A DNA stretch of 64,000 nucleotides from Microvirga lotononidis (lineage in GTDB: Bacteria > Pseudomonadota > Alphaproteobacteria > Rhizobiales > Beijerinckiaceae). Each line of letters opens with the position of its first letter. The first letter of the stretch is position 1. Location of the stretch: contig NZ_CP141050.1 in NCBI RefSeq assembly GCF_034627025.1, forward strand, positions 558,001-622,000, read 5' to 3'. The position numbers were made by a program, and so were the translations under genes. The notes below the pieces were generated by a model. That model was not told where the DNA came from. It ran no database searches and saw only the letters and a program-made list of their open reading frames with translations. This document shows positions 43,420 through 51,166 of this stretch, piece after piece.

Positions 43420-45558
43420 ATGGCTGCAAACGTTGTCACTAGCATCGTCACAACCCCTCAAGTGCTCGGCGTCGACGGGATTAGCATACTGGGGTTAGGT
43501 TCAATCAACTCGGCGACGGTTGGTGTCACGGGCGGAAGAGGCGAACTTACAGTCTTCGGCAGCATCTACGGGGCAGACGGTGGCGTTTCCCTTAGTGCTG
43601 ATCTCAACAACATAGTCGTTGGCTCTTCGGGGAGCATTTCAGGCAAAAATTACGGCATCAGAGTTGGGGACCCGACTGCCGGAGGTTCGGGTATTGTGAA
43701 TGTCACCTCATCGGGATCGATTTCTGCGGAGACCGGCTCCGCCATTGCCCTTTATTCCGGAATAGTTTCGCTCACAAATTCAGGGTTGATAGCAGCAAAC
43801 CGGGTTCTTTCGAGCGGGCCGACTTTAGCTCCAGTCGTAGAGCTCACGGGCATCTTTGCCACACTCGTCAACACGGGAACGATCATTTCCGGAGCGCCTC
43901 TATTCGGGGGCATAGCCGTTCGCTTCAATTACCAAGCATCAGGCAGCTTCTGGGGAAAGCTCGAGAACTTTGGATTCATCCAAGGATCCGTCGAATTCGG
44001 CTCAGGGAGCGACGTTTACGATGGACGGTTTGGTCACATCGAAGGTGCGATCAACATGGGTGGCGGCAATGATATCTTCTATGGCGGAGAAGACGGTGAA
44101 AGTGTGAGCTTTGGCGCCGGAAATGGCACGATTGACGGCGGAGCTGGCGAGGACACCTTAACCTTCTTGAACGGGACGACAGACATAAGGTTTGATTTGC
44201 GCCTTACAGACGGCCAGAAAATTGGAATTGGCACGTTCTCAGTAAAGAATGTCGAGCACTTCCGGGCGCAAGCTGGAAACGACTACTTGATTGGCAATAG
44301 CGGCGCCAGCAACATCCATGGCGGCGACGGAAATGATACGATCGATGGTCATTTAGGCAATGACACTCTCGATGGCGGCGCTGGCTCCGACACTGCTCTG
44401 TTCTCCGGCTCTGTTGGAGCCCGAGTTGATCTGACGAAGCCAAGTGAGCGGCAGAACACGGGCTACGGCTGGGATGTGGTGCTCAACATCGAGAACCTTG
44501 AAGGCGGTGCTGGGGCCGACTGGTTCCAGGGCGATGGTGGCGCCAATGTGCTGACCGGCCACGGCGGCAACGATACCCTCATCGGCGGCGCCGGCAACGA
44601 CACGCTCGACGGCGGATCCGGCCTCAACACGGCCGTCTTCGCCGGTTCGTCCAGACAGTCGGCCGTGACGAACAATGGCAACGGTACGTGGACCGTGGCT
44701 GGTCCGGACGGCACCGACCTGCTGCGCGACATCCGCCTGGTGCAGTTCTCGGACACGATCATCACCTTGTGGAACGCGGCCCCTGCGTCTCTTGGCTTGT
44801 CTGCTGCGGTGGTGTCAGAAGATACACTGGCCGGCACGATCGTGGCCACGCTCTCGGCAGTGGATGCAGATGGCGATGCGCTGAGCTACGAGCTGGCCTC
44901 TGCCGACGGCCCGTTCCGGATCGACGGCAACCAGCTCATTCTCACTGGGCCGCTCGACTTCGAAAGTGCGGCGAGCCATAGCCTGACCCTGGTGGCGAAA
45001 GACGCTTACGGTGGGCAGGTGAGCCAGATCTTCACGCTCCAGGTCGCGGACGCGGTCGAGACGACGCCGTTCATCCTCACCGGCACGGCAGGAGCCGACC
45101 GGCTCGAGGGCGAGGCCGGCAACGATGTGCTTAACGGTCTGGGCGGCAACGACGTGCTGCTGGGTGAGGCGGGCAACGACGTGCTCTCCGGCGGGGCCGG
45201 TCACGACACGCTAGAGGGCGGCGCAGGCCAGGACATCTTCGTGTTCGACACCAAGCTGTCGAAGTCGGCGAAGGTGAACAAGGCCAATCAGGAGTGGATC
45301 GTGGACTTCAGGATCGAGGACGACACGATCCATCTGGCCAAAAGCGTGTTCTCCAAGATGGCCAAGAAGGGCGTGATCCAGAAGGGCGAGTTCTACATCG
45401 GCGCCAAGGCGCACGATCGGGACGATCACATCATCTACAACAAGAAGACCGGCACGCTCTATTACGATGCCGACGGCACCGGATCGCAGGCGCAGGTTCA
45501 GATCGCCACCCTCTCCAAGAACCTCAAGATGACCCACAAGGACTTCTTCGTTGTCTAA
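43420..45558 (+). CDS. RTX-type calcium-binding secreted protein with cadherin-like domain
   Basis: 712 aa from the ATG at 43420 (GGAGGCATCT upstream), preferred over the GTG at 43381. Residues about 1-200 are Gly/Ser-rich beta-helix repeats resembling autotransporter passengers; about 200-430 hold RTX nonapeptides (GGDGNDTIDGHLGNDTLDGG); about 460-555 is a cadherin-like domain (VSEDTLAGTIVATLSAVDAD); a second RTX block follows (LNGLGGNDVLLGEAGNDVLS) and then a T1SS-type C-terminus with GTLYYDADGTG and KDFFVV. The C-terminal 90 residues resemble those of the RTX protein at 32502, so both probably use the same exporter, encoded elsewhere. It overlaps the next gene by 8 bases. Confidence 0.85.
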   Translation: MAANVVTSIVTTPQVLGVDGISILGLGSINSATVGVTGGRGELTVFGSIYGADGGVSLSADLNNIVVGSSGSISGKNYGIRVGDPTAGGSGIVNVTSSGSISAETGSAIALYSGIVSLTNSGLIAANRVLSSGPTLAPVVELTGIFATLVNTGTIISGAPLFGGIAVRFNYQASGSFWGKLENFGFIQGSVEFGSGSDVYDGRFGHIEGAINMGGGNDIFYGGEDGESVSFGAGNGTIDGGAGEDTLTFLNGTTDIRFDLRLTDGQKIGIGTFSVKNVEHFRAQAGNDYLIGNSGASNIHGGDGNDTIDGHLGNDTLDGGAGSDTALFSGSVGARVDLTKPSERQNTGYGWDVVLNIENLEGGAGADWFQGDGGANVLTGHGGNDTLIGGAGNDTLDGGSGLNTAVFAGSSRQSAVTNNGNGTWTVAGPDGTDLLRDIRLVQFSDTIITLWNAAPASLGLSAAVVSEDTLAGTIVATLSAVDADGDALSYELASADGPFRIDGNQLILTGPLDFESAASHSLTLVAKDAYGGQVSQIFTLQVADAVETTPFILTGTAGADRLEGEAGNDVLNGLGGNDVLLGEAGNDVLSGGAGHDTLEGGAGQDIFVFDTKLSKSAKVNKANQEWIVDFRIEDDTIHLAKSVFSKMAKKGVIQKGEFYIGAKAHDRDDHIIYNKKTGTLYYDADGTGSQAQVQIATLSKNLKMTHKDFFVV

Positions 45559-45904
45559 GGCCCGAACCGTCCTTCATAGCCTCTGCCTTCTTCCCGCGCT
45601 CGGCGCCTGTATGGCCCCAGGGACTGGTGGAGGCATCGCAGGAACCGATCCTCTCGGTCCTCTCGCGGCCGGCCCTGCAACGACGGCGGTGGGCATGGTC
45701 GCCGCCAGCGGTGTCGATCCTACAGGGATCAGCGGGATGGTCGTGGGGCATGTGCATCAGGCCGAGATGAACGCCAACGTGAAAGTTTGGCAGGCACAGA
45801 ATCCGCGCGTTGATCCTCAGGCCGAACTCGCCAAGGTGGAGGCGATCCGACAGAAGGCGATTGCCGACGGGGTGCTCAATCCTGACGGAAGCACGAAACA
45901 GTAG
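45551..45904 (+). CDS. small lipoprotein (117 aa)
   Basis: TTG start at 45551 inside the end of the RTX gene; it is needed to include the signal peptide LHSLCLLPALGAC with the lipobox LGAC. The mature part is Gly/Ala-rich and ends in a helical stretch (DPQAELAKVEAIRQKAIADG). No family recognised. The overlap implies translational coupling with the RTX protein, so it may help its display or anchoring. Confidence 0.6.
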   Translation: MSKARTVLHSLCLLPALGACMAPGTGGGIAGTDPLGPLAAGPATTAVGMVAASGVDPTGISGMVVGHVHQAEMNANVKVWQAQNPRVDPQAELAKVEAIRQKAIADGVLNPDGSTKQ

Positions 45905-46049
45905 AAGGACATCGGCGTAAACCACGACGTTCATGCGTGATCCCGCAGGACCTGCCGGCCGTTTCCGTTCCGCAGCTCTGAACCCTTGCCGCCAAGCTCC
46001 CCGACTCTATGTCGGGCACTCCCAGGAGATGCGGCACATCACCTGAAAG

Positions 46050-46085
46050 GGCCTCGCTGGTTCCCGCTGGCGGGGTCTTTTATTT
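46050..46085 (+). terminator. Rho-independent terminator after the RTX-lipoprotein pair
   Basis: GGCCTCGC (46050-46057) pairs with GCGGGGTC (46070-46077), including G-T pairs, followed by TTTTATTT. It lies between convergent genes. Confidence 0.7.
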
Positions 46086-46481
46086 GGGGTCCAAGAGCTG
46101 ATCAGCGGCCTTGTTCGCTTCCGCTCCCTCATTCGCAACAGGTTGTTGCAGTTCTCCTAACTCGCTCTGGACGGGTCGGGGTTGCCGGAACAACTTCGCT
46201 TTGAGCCTGCGTTCAACCCATCGGAGTTCGGTCTGAAGCTTCACTAACCGGCGCAACAACTCGTCATCAGTCATTGAGCCTGGATGGGCTAAATCATTCT
46301 CCTCGACAGACCGAATTTGCCTCAACGAAGCGCGACCAATGTTGAGAGTTGAAAGCCAATGTTCGTCTGAGATCTCAGCGATCTCCCCTCGGCTGGGGCA
46401 ACGCCAATGGAATTTTCTTAGGATTACATTTCGCAAGCGGGGTGGAAGAAGGTCGAGGGGAAAGGGCTCATCAAGAGACAT
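46080..46481 (-). CDS. RpoA C-terminal-domain-like protein
   Basis: 133 aa. The middle part, EISDEHWLSTLNIGRASLRQI, resembles the helix-hairpin-helix half of the RNA polymerase alpha CTD (LxxxxNLGRKSLxEI). A coiled-coil-like helix follows (DDELLRRLVKLQTELRWVERRLKAK). The HhH pattern suggests DNA or polymerase contact, but the rest of the alpha CTD is not evident. Alone on the minus strand. Confidence 0.6.
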   Translation of the reverse strand: MSLDEPFPLDLLPPRLRNVILRKFHWRCPSRGEIAEISDEHWLSTLNIGRASLRQIRSVEENDLAHPGSMTDDELLRRLVKLQTELRWVERRLKAKLFRQPRPVQSELGELQQPVANEGAEANKAADQLLDPK

Positions 46482-46567
46482 GGGTTTTTCTCCCAGCTTT
46501 CCACATCCCGATGATACGATTTGATTTCGGCTCCCATGCGGCAGGTTAGGGGCTAAGGCCAGGTACT

Positions 46568-46705
46568 TTAGGCTGGGCGGGCCATCATCAGTCCCGAACG
46601 CTCTAGCCGGACATCGAAGATCTCGTCTGCCGCCTGTTGAGCCTCGTCAGCCGTGTCGGCGAACCCAAGGAGCGGCACCTTGGCGTTTTGAGGCATGCCA
46701 TTCAT
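46568..46705 (-). CDS. possible small protein (45 aa)
   Basis: Minus-strand frame MNGMPQNAKVPLLGFADTAD, ending RLERSGLMMARPA. Codon use looks coding, but there is no recognisable motif and only a weak ribosome site. Low confidence. Confidence 0.3.
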   Translation of the reverse strand: MNGMPQNAKVPLLGFADTADEAQQAADEIFDVRLERSGLMMARPA

Positions 46706-46994
46706 GGTCTCTGAAACGGCACCGAAGCTTTGACCGCTCCTCGGGGAAGCGCAACGCTTTGGTTTAGCGACACAAAACGGAAATCCGGCGGGGTTACGAT
46801 CAGTGCCGATGATGACCCCGCTTATGCTACGAATTCGCTAGCAAAGTCATATGCCTAACTACCGACGGCTCAATGGTCCATGGCCGGTGCTGATTCACCC
46901 CGTTGGGGGCGTCCACCCTGTCAGTGCCGTTCGGGTTGCCGAATCCGCGCGAGGGCGTGTAAGTACCTGACCCTACCAAGATGAAAGCCGCCCC

Positions 46995-47081
46995 ATGCAA
47001 GTACAGGCAACTGTTGAAAACCAACCGCTTGCTGGACGTCGTGAGTGGATCGGGCTCTGCGTTCTGTCGGTTGCCTGTCTA
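46995..47081 (+). pseudogene. DHA2-type MFS exporter, 5' fragment before IS630
   Basis: ATG at 46995 opens 29 codons reading MQVQATVENQPLAGRREWIG then LCVLSVACL, the usual cytoplasmic start and first helix of EmrB/QacA exporters. The frame ends at the TA at 47080-47081, which is the IS630 target site. Joined to 48247 it gives ..VACL-IYSMDLSVLFLAMP.. in frame. Confidence 0.85.
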
Positions 47082-47159
47082 ATACCCGTCCAGAGAATTG
47101 CTGACTCGGATTTGCGATGAGGGGCATGGCGTGATTCACTGACGAGCGGGGCACTGTTG

Positions 47160-47705
47160 ATGGAGGTCAGCATGGCCGGGCTCCCGATCCGTCAGGACTA
47201 CGCGCCATCCGATCTGCGCATGCGTGCGTCCCGCGAGAAGGATTGCCGGGCCGCCCTGCGGCTCCTGGCGATCGCCAATGCCTTGGAAGGCATGACCCGG
47301 GCCGAGGCCGCCCGGCTTGCCGGCATGGAGCGTCAGGCTCTGCACGATGCTATTCGGCGCTTCAATGCTGAGGGACCTGACGGCGTGCACGACCGGCATC
47401 GGACTGGCCGCCCGGAGCAGCTCACTGCGGGCCAGCAGGCGACACTGAAAGCCCACATCCTGCGTGGACCTGAGCCGGAGCGCGATGGAGTGAGCGCCTG
47501 GCGCCTGGTCGACCTACGCGAGCATGTCGAACGAGTCTATGGGGTGCGCTATAGCGAATGGGGGCTCTCGTGCCTGCTCAAGCGGCTGAACCTGTCACGC
47601 CAGAAGACCCGGCCCTCGCACCCGAAGGGCAATCCGGCCGCGCAGGCGGCGTTCAAAAAAGGAACTCCCGTCAAAGCTGCAGGGCCTCGCAGCGGAGCAC
47701 CCTGA
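47160..47705 (+). CDS. IS630 transposase, ORF A (N-terminal part)
   Basis: HTH-containing half of an IS630 transposase: RLLAIANALEGMTRAEAARLAG, then RQALHDAIRRFNAEGPDGV (first HTH) and the winged second HTH (GVRYSEWGLSCLLKRLNLS). It stays in frame to the A6 run at 47655-47660 and then diverges to a stop at 47703-47705. The DDE part is in another frame (see ORF B). Confidence 0.85.
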   Translation: MEVSMAGLPIRQDYAPSDLRMRASREKDCRAALRLLAIANALEGMTRAEAARLAGMERQALHDAIRRFNAEGPDGVHDRHRTGRPEQLTAGQQATLKAHILRGPEPERDGVSAWRLVDLREHVERVYGVRYSEWGLSCLLKRLNLSRQKTRPSHPKGNPAAQAAFKKGTPVKAAGPRSGAP

Positions 47706-48237
47706 GGCGCGTCTTCAGCTCTGGTGCCAAGACGAGGCGCGCTTTGGCCAGAAAGGCCGGACAACACGGGTCTGGTATGAACGCGGCGTGCGTCCGCCCG
47801 GCGTGGTCGATCAGCGCTTCGAGAGCTTGTACCTGTTTGCCGCCTGCCGTCCTGGCACGGATGAGACCTTCGCGCTGGCGTTGCCGCGGGTGAATGCCGA
47901 CGCGATGACGATCTTTCTGGCGCACTTTGCTCACCAGCTTGAGCCCGGCGTGCACGCGGTGCTCGTGCTCGATCAGGCCGGCTGGCACGACGCGCGGGCC
48001 CTGCACGTGCCAGAGACGATCACGCTGTTGCCTTTGCCGCCGGCGTCACCTGCGCTGAACCCGGTGGAGCGGGTCTGGCTGTACTTGCGTGAGCGTTATC
48101 TCTCGCATCGCATGCTCGACGATTATGAAGCGGTGTTGGACGCGGTCTGCCGCGCCTGGAACCGGCTCCTCGACGAGACAGGGCGTCTCACAACATTGAC
48201 GGCCTACCCGTATCTCACGGCGTCAGCAATTCCCTGA
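47656..48237 (+). CDS. IS630 transposase, ORF B (DDE catalytic part, in shifted frame)
   Basis: From the A6 run, this frame reads KKELPSKLQGLAAEHPEAR and then the catalytic core: first Asp in LWCQDEARFGQK, second Asp in VLVLDQAGWHD and Glu in LNPVERVWLYL. It has no own start with a ribosome site. Going from ORF A to ORF B needs a +1 (or -2) shift at AAAAAA; one A fewer would fuse them. It could be programmed slippage or a simple inactivating insertion. Confidence 0.85.
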   Translation, partial: KKELPSKLQGLAAEHPEARLQLWCQDEARFGQKGRTTRVWYERGVRPPGVVDQRFESLYLFAACRPGTDETFALALPRVNADAMTIFLAHFAHQLEPGVHAVLVLDQAGWHDARALHVPETITLLPLPPASPALNPVERVWLYLRERYLSHRMLDDYEAVLDAVCRAWNRLLDETGRLTTLTAYPYLTASAIP

Positions 48238-48246
48238 CCGGGTATA

Positions 48247-49707
48247 ATCTACTCGATGGACCTGTCCGTCCTCTTTCTGGCGATGCCCGCCATCGTGGCG
48301 GATCTCGATCCATCGGCCTCGGAACTGCTCTGGATCAACGACATCTACGGCTTCATGGTCGCGGGTTTCCTCGTCACGATGGGCACGCTCGGTGACCGGA
48401 TCGGCCGCAGGCGCGTGCTTCTCATCGGCGCATTCGCGTTCGGTGCGGCGTCGGCATTGGCCGCCTTCTCGGGCACGGCGCAGCAGCTCATCATGGCGCG
48501 CGCCCTGCTCGGCGTCGCCGGCGCGACGATCGCCCCCTCGACGCTGGCCCTGGTAGTCAATCTCTTTCAGAACGAAGCTGAGCGGAGCCGGGCGATCAGC
48601 ATCTGGGGTACCGCCTTCGCGCTGGGCGGACTGGTGGGCCCCCTCATCGGCGGCGTGCTGCTGCACTACTTTCATTGGGGATCGGTGTTTCTCATCAACA
48701 TCCCGATCATGCTTGCACTGCTGATCGCTGCACCCTTCCTGCTGCCGGAGTATAGGAACGAAGAGGGCGAAAGGCTCGATCTGCTCAGTGTAGCGCTGTC
48801 GCTTGGGACCGTGCTGCCGATCATCTACGGCTTCAAGCATATGGCGGCCGACGGCTTCGCTCCGCACCAGCTGCTGGCCATCGTTGGCGGCCTGTTGATC
48901 GGTCTGCTGTTCGTGCGGCGCCAGAAAAGTCTCGCCCATCCGCTAATCGATCTGCGCCTGTTCCGCATCCCCGCCTTCACCGCCTCGTTGATTGTTAATC
49001 TGGCCGGCGTGTTCTTTGTGTTCGGCGTATTCCTGTTTCAGAACCTGTTCCTGCAGCTGGTTCTTGACCTGTCGCCGCTCGAAGCGGCCGTGTGGTCCGT
49101 ACCGTCCGCGCTTGTCTTCACCATTATGTCGTTTCAGTCGCACCGGCTTACGAGCCGGCTTGGGCCGATCAAGACCGTTCTCCTAGGCCTGCTTGTCAAT
49201 GCCGTCGGCGTCTCCGCAATGGCCGCCGCCGCCTATGCCGAGAGCTTGGTCGGCGTTCTTGCAGCAAGCATGCTGGTGGGCCTTGGCTTCGTGCCAGTCA
49301 TCCTCTCCACGACAGGTCTGATCGTGGGAACCGCGCCACCGGAACAGGCAGGTTCGGCCTCCGCCATCTCGGAAACAAGTGCGGAGTTCGGCGGCGCGCT
49401 CGGCGTCGCCATTCTCGGAAGCCTCGGGACGCTTGTCTATCGCATGACGATGAACGGCGTGGACCTGAGTGGGCTGAACGCCGCGCAGCAGCTCGCCGTC
49501 TCCACGACGCTCGCCGGAGCGGTCGAGACCGCCAAGGCAATGGGCGACCCCGCCCCAGCATGGCTGGAAGCGGCACGTAGCGGTTTCTCGCTGGGCTTTG
49601 CGGCTTGCTGCGCTCTCGCCGCGGTCACGCTGCTTGGTCTGGCTGTTCTTGCGCACAGGATCTATTCCAGCGCCCATATCGACGCGAACGCAGCAGCGTC
49701 TCGCTAG
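48247..49707 (+). pseudogene. DHA2-type MFS exporter, 3' part after IS630
   Basis: 486 codons from the middle of helix 1 onward (IYSMDLSVLFLAMP). The motif-A loop GTLGDRIGRRRVL and motif-C GTAFALGGLVGPLIGG are intact, as are about 13 membrane helices, the layout of 14-helix EmrB/QacA drug or organic-compound exporters. An ATG at 48256 could allow translation of a protein lacking half of helix 1, but the native N-terminus lies at 46995 on the other side of the IS. The intact gene would encode 515 aa. Confidence 0.85.
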
Positions 49708-49765
49708 ACGTCGCCGACACAATCCAAGAGGCCGACGCTCGGATTTCCGTCTATTGTGTCTATTG

Positions 49766-49866
49766 CTAGAGCATCGGACCAAAAGACGGGTCCAAGACGC
49801 CCCATCCCTCTCTGCTGGGCACAGGTGGGGAACCGAGCGGGTCCGACAAAGCGTCCGATGCTCTAG
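49766..49866. repeat. 101-bp palindromic repeat (CTAGAGCATCGGA type)
   Basis: Perfect 13-bp inverted ends, CTAGAGCATCGGA at 49766-49778 and TCCGATGCTCTAG at 49854-49866. Repeats of this kind occur between genes in many Hyphomicrobiales genomes. It follows the MFS gene. Confidence 0.7.
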
Positions 49867-49875
49867 TGCGAAGGT

Positions 49876-50240
49876 GATCCTTGGCCGCCGAGATCCACCG
49901 GTTCACGGGCGAGATGGCGCTCGGCATTCTCGGCGAAGAGGCCACCGTTGAAGGCGCATTTCTCGATCTCAGCCTAGCCTTCCTTCCAGGTCTTGCCCAT
50001 CTCGGCCGTCATGATGTCGGCGAAGTCCGCCTGCCGACGTCGCAGCACCGCCGCGGTCTCCTTCATGAGCCCAGCCCGGTTGGAGTATGACGTGCGCCGC
50101 CACTCTTCGAACGCCTGGTGGGCCTGCTGCGCGTTCTCCAGCGCCTCATCCCGCGTGGTCCCTCGTAAGCCCGCCCGCTTTGCCCTGTGGCCGGATTGGT
50201 GGTCTCGAAGCGCGGCCTCTCGTGCGGGGCACTAGCTGGC
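49876..50240 (-). pseudogene. aldehyde dehydrogenase (succinate-semialdehyde type), decayed N-terminal part
   Basis: The minus strand shows FETTNPATGQS, then after a frameshift RDEALENAQQAHQAFEEWRR, FADIMTAEMGKTWKEG, an in-frame TAG where Lys/Ala is expected, and AEIEKCAFNGGLFAENAERH. This is the N-terminal cofactor domain of an NAD(P)-dependent ALDH. At least one frameshift, one stop and loss of the catalytic domain make it non-functional. Confidence 0.7.
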
Positions 50241-50778
50241 TCGCGGCTCTGCGACTGATCTCGCTCAGGCGCGCGGGGCAGCTGATTCAGTCCAAGGGCC
50301 TCCTTGAATCGGCCCAGAGAACCGTGGACCCGGAGAAATGCATCAGCGAACCGTAGATCCAGTTTTCCGTAGTCACGACGTGCGCTTCTGGAACGAGAGC
50401 ATCAGATGCATCCTAAAGTGAAAGCCCACCTTCGGGGGCGTACTCCAGAATCCAATTCAAATATTCAGACAGCAGGATGGTTCCGTTAACAGTTCTTAAT
50501 CACATGCGGCCGCCCATTCTCGAATCATAATTCCAGCTGCGAAGCGAGTTGTGGGTCGAATACTGAGAGGCCTCGAATCAAGTGCGGAACTGAGAATCGC
50601 GCGGAACCGGGTATTTACATGCGAATTGACTCAGCCTTTTCGGCTAAATGATTCTAGCCAAAGAAGTTTCCCACCGCTGAATCGATCTATTGTGAATGGA
50701 TTCTTGACGCGCGACTCCACAGCCAACTCAGAATCGGGCAACACTCGAAACGCTTTAGAGTGTCTAGGGTGGCTTGCC
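50241..50778. other. gap without supported gene
   Basis: About 540 bases between the ALDH ruin and the small gene ahead of repC. It is less GC-rich than its surroundings (50440-50720). An open frame from 50551 joins the next gene, but only its end looks coding. Part of the area may hold replicon control sites such as parS, which I cannot identify. Confidence 0.4.
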
Positions 50779-50991
50779 ATGACCGATTTATCTCGGAGCC
50801 TAAGAGTTCAGCGTCTTCGGAATCTCCGTCGTGAGCGGGGAGACCGAGAAATGAACGTTTGGGTCTCCAAACCTGCCGGTGATGCGATCGATCGCGCCGT
50901 AGGGAGTGGTCGGTTCAAATCGCGTCAGGAAGCCATTGCCTATGCCCTTGAAGCAATCTTCATTCGCGAGGAGCGGAATGTCGTGACGTAA
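50779..50991 (+). CDS. small ribbon-helix-helix-like protein upstream of repC (70 aa)
   Basis: From the ATG at 50779: basic N-terminus (SLRVQRLRNLRRERGD), then MNVWVSKPAGDAIDRAV and FKSRQEAIAYALEAIFI, a strand-helix-helix pattern like CopG/Arc-type DNA-binding proteins. The frame extends to 50551 but the upstream part is not protein-like. It stands where repB is found in repABC units, so it could regulate repC. Confidence 0.55.
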   Translation: MTDLSRSLRVQRLRNLRRERGDREMNVWVSKPAGDAIDRAVGSGRFKSRQEAIAYALEAIFIREERNVVT

Positions 50992-50999
50992 CCCAGGCA

Positions 51000-51078
51000 A
51001 AGCAAAAGGCCCACGAAGCTGGAAACTTCGAGGGCCTTTGGAGACCACCGCGAGGGTGGGCATTCGGAATTGTTTGAC
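51000..51078 (-). ncRNA. putative antisense ctRNA (incA-type) upstream of repC
   Basis: On the minus strand a promoter is visible: TTGACA (complement of 51109-51114), 18 bases, CATAAG (complement of 51085-51090). The transcript would start near 51078 and end after the hairpin AAAGGCCC..GGGCCTTT with inner CGAAG/CTTCG (51005-51039), followed by TTTTGCTTT. About 75 nt. repABC plasmids carry just such an antisense RNA between repB and repC that limits RepC synthesis and sets incompatibility. Confidence 0.65.
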
Positions 51079-51166
51079 GACATCCTTATGCCATCCCGAC
51101 AAGCTGACTGTCAAGAGCATCGGTTTCGGTGAACGCTCCCGCTTTGCCCTCACATAGGAGGGTACG

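Larger units (their letters stand above)
47082..48244 (+). mobile_element. IS630-family insertion sequence (1163 bp) with TA target duplication
   Basis: Imperfect inverted repeats: ATACCCGTCCAGAGAATTGC at the left and the complement of TACCCGGTCAGGGAATTGC at the right, continuing GCTGAC. TA dinucleotides flank it at 47080-47081 and 48245-48246, the standard IS630 target duplication. Removing the element plus one TA restores the interrupted exporter frame exactly, which fixes both ends. Confidence 0.9.

Noticed and set aside
48223..48939. Minus-strand frame across the MFS start
   Set aside because: Antisense of exporter helices and crosses the IS630 end; Gln/Arg-rich shadow.
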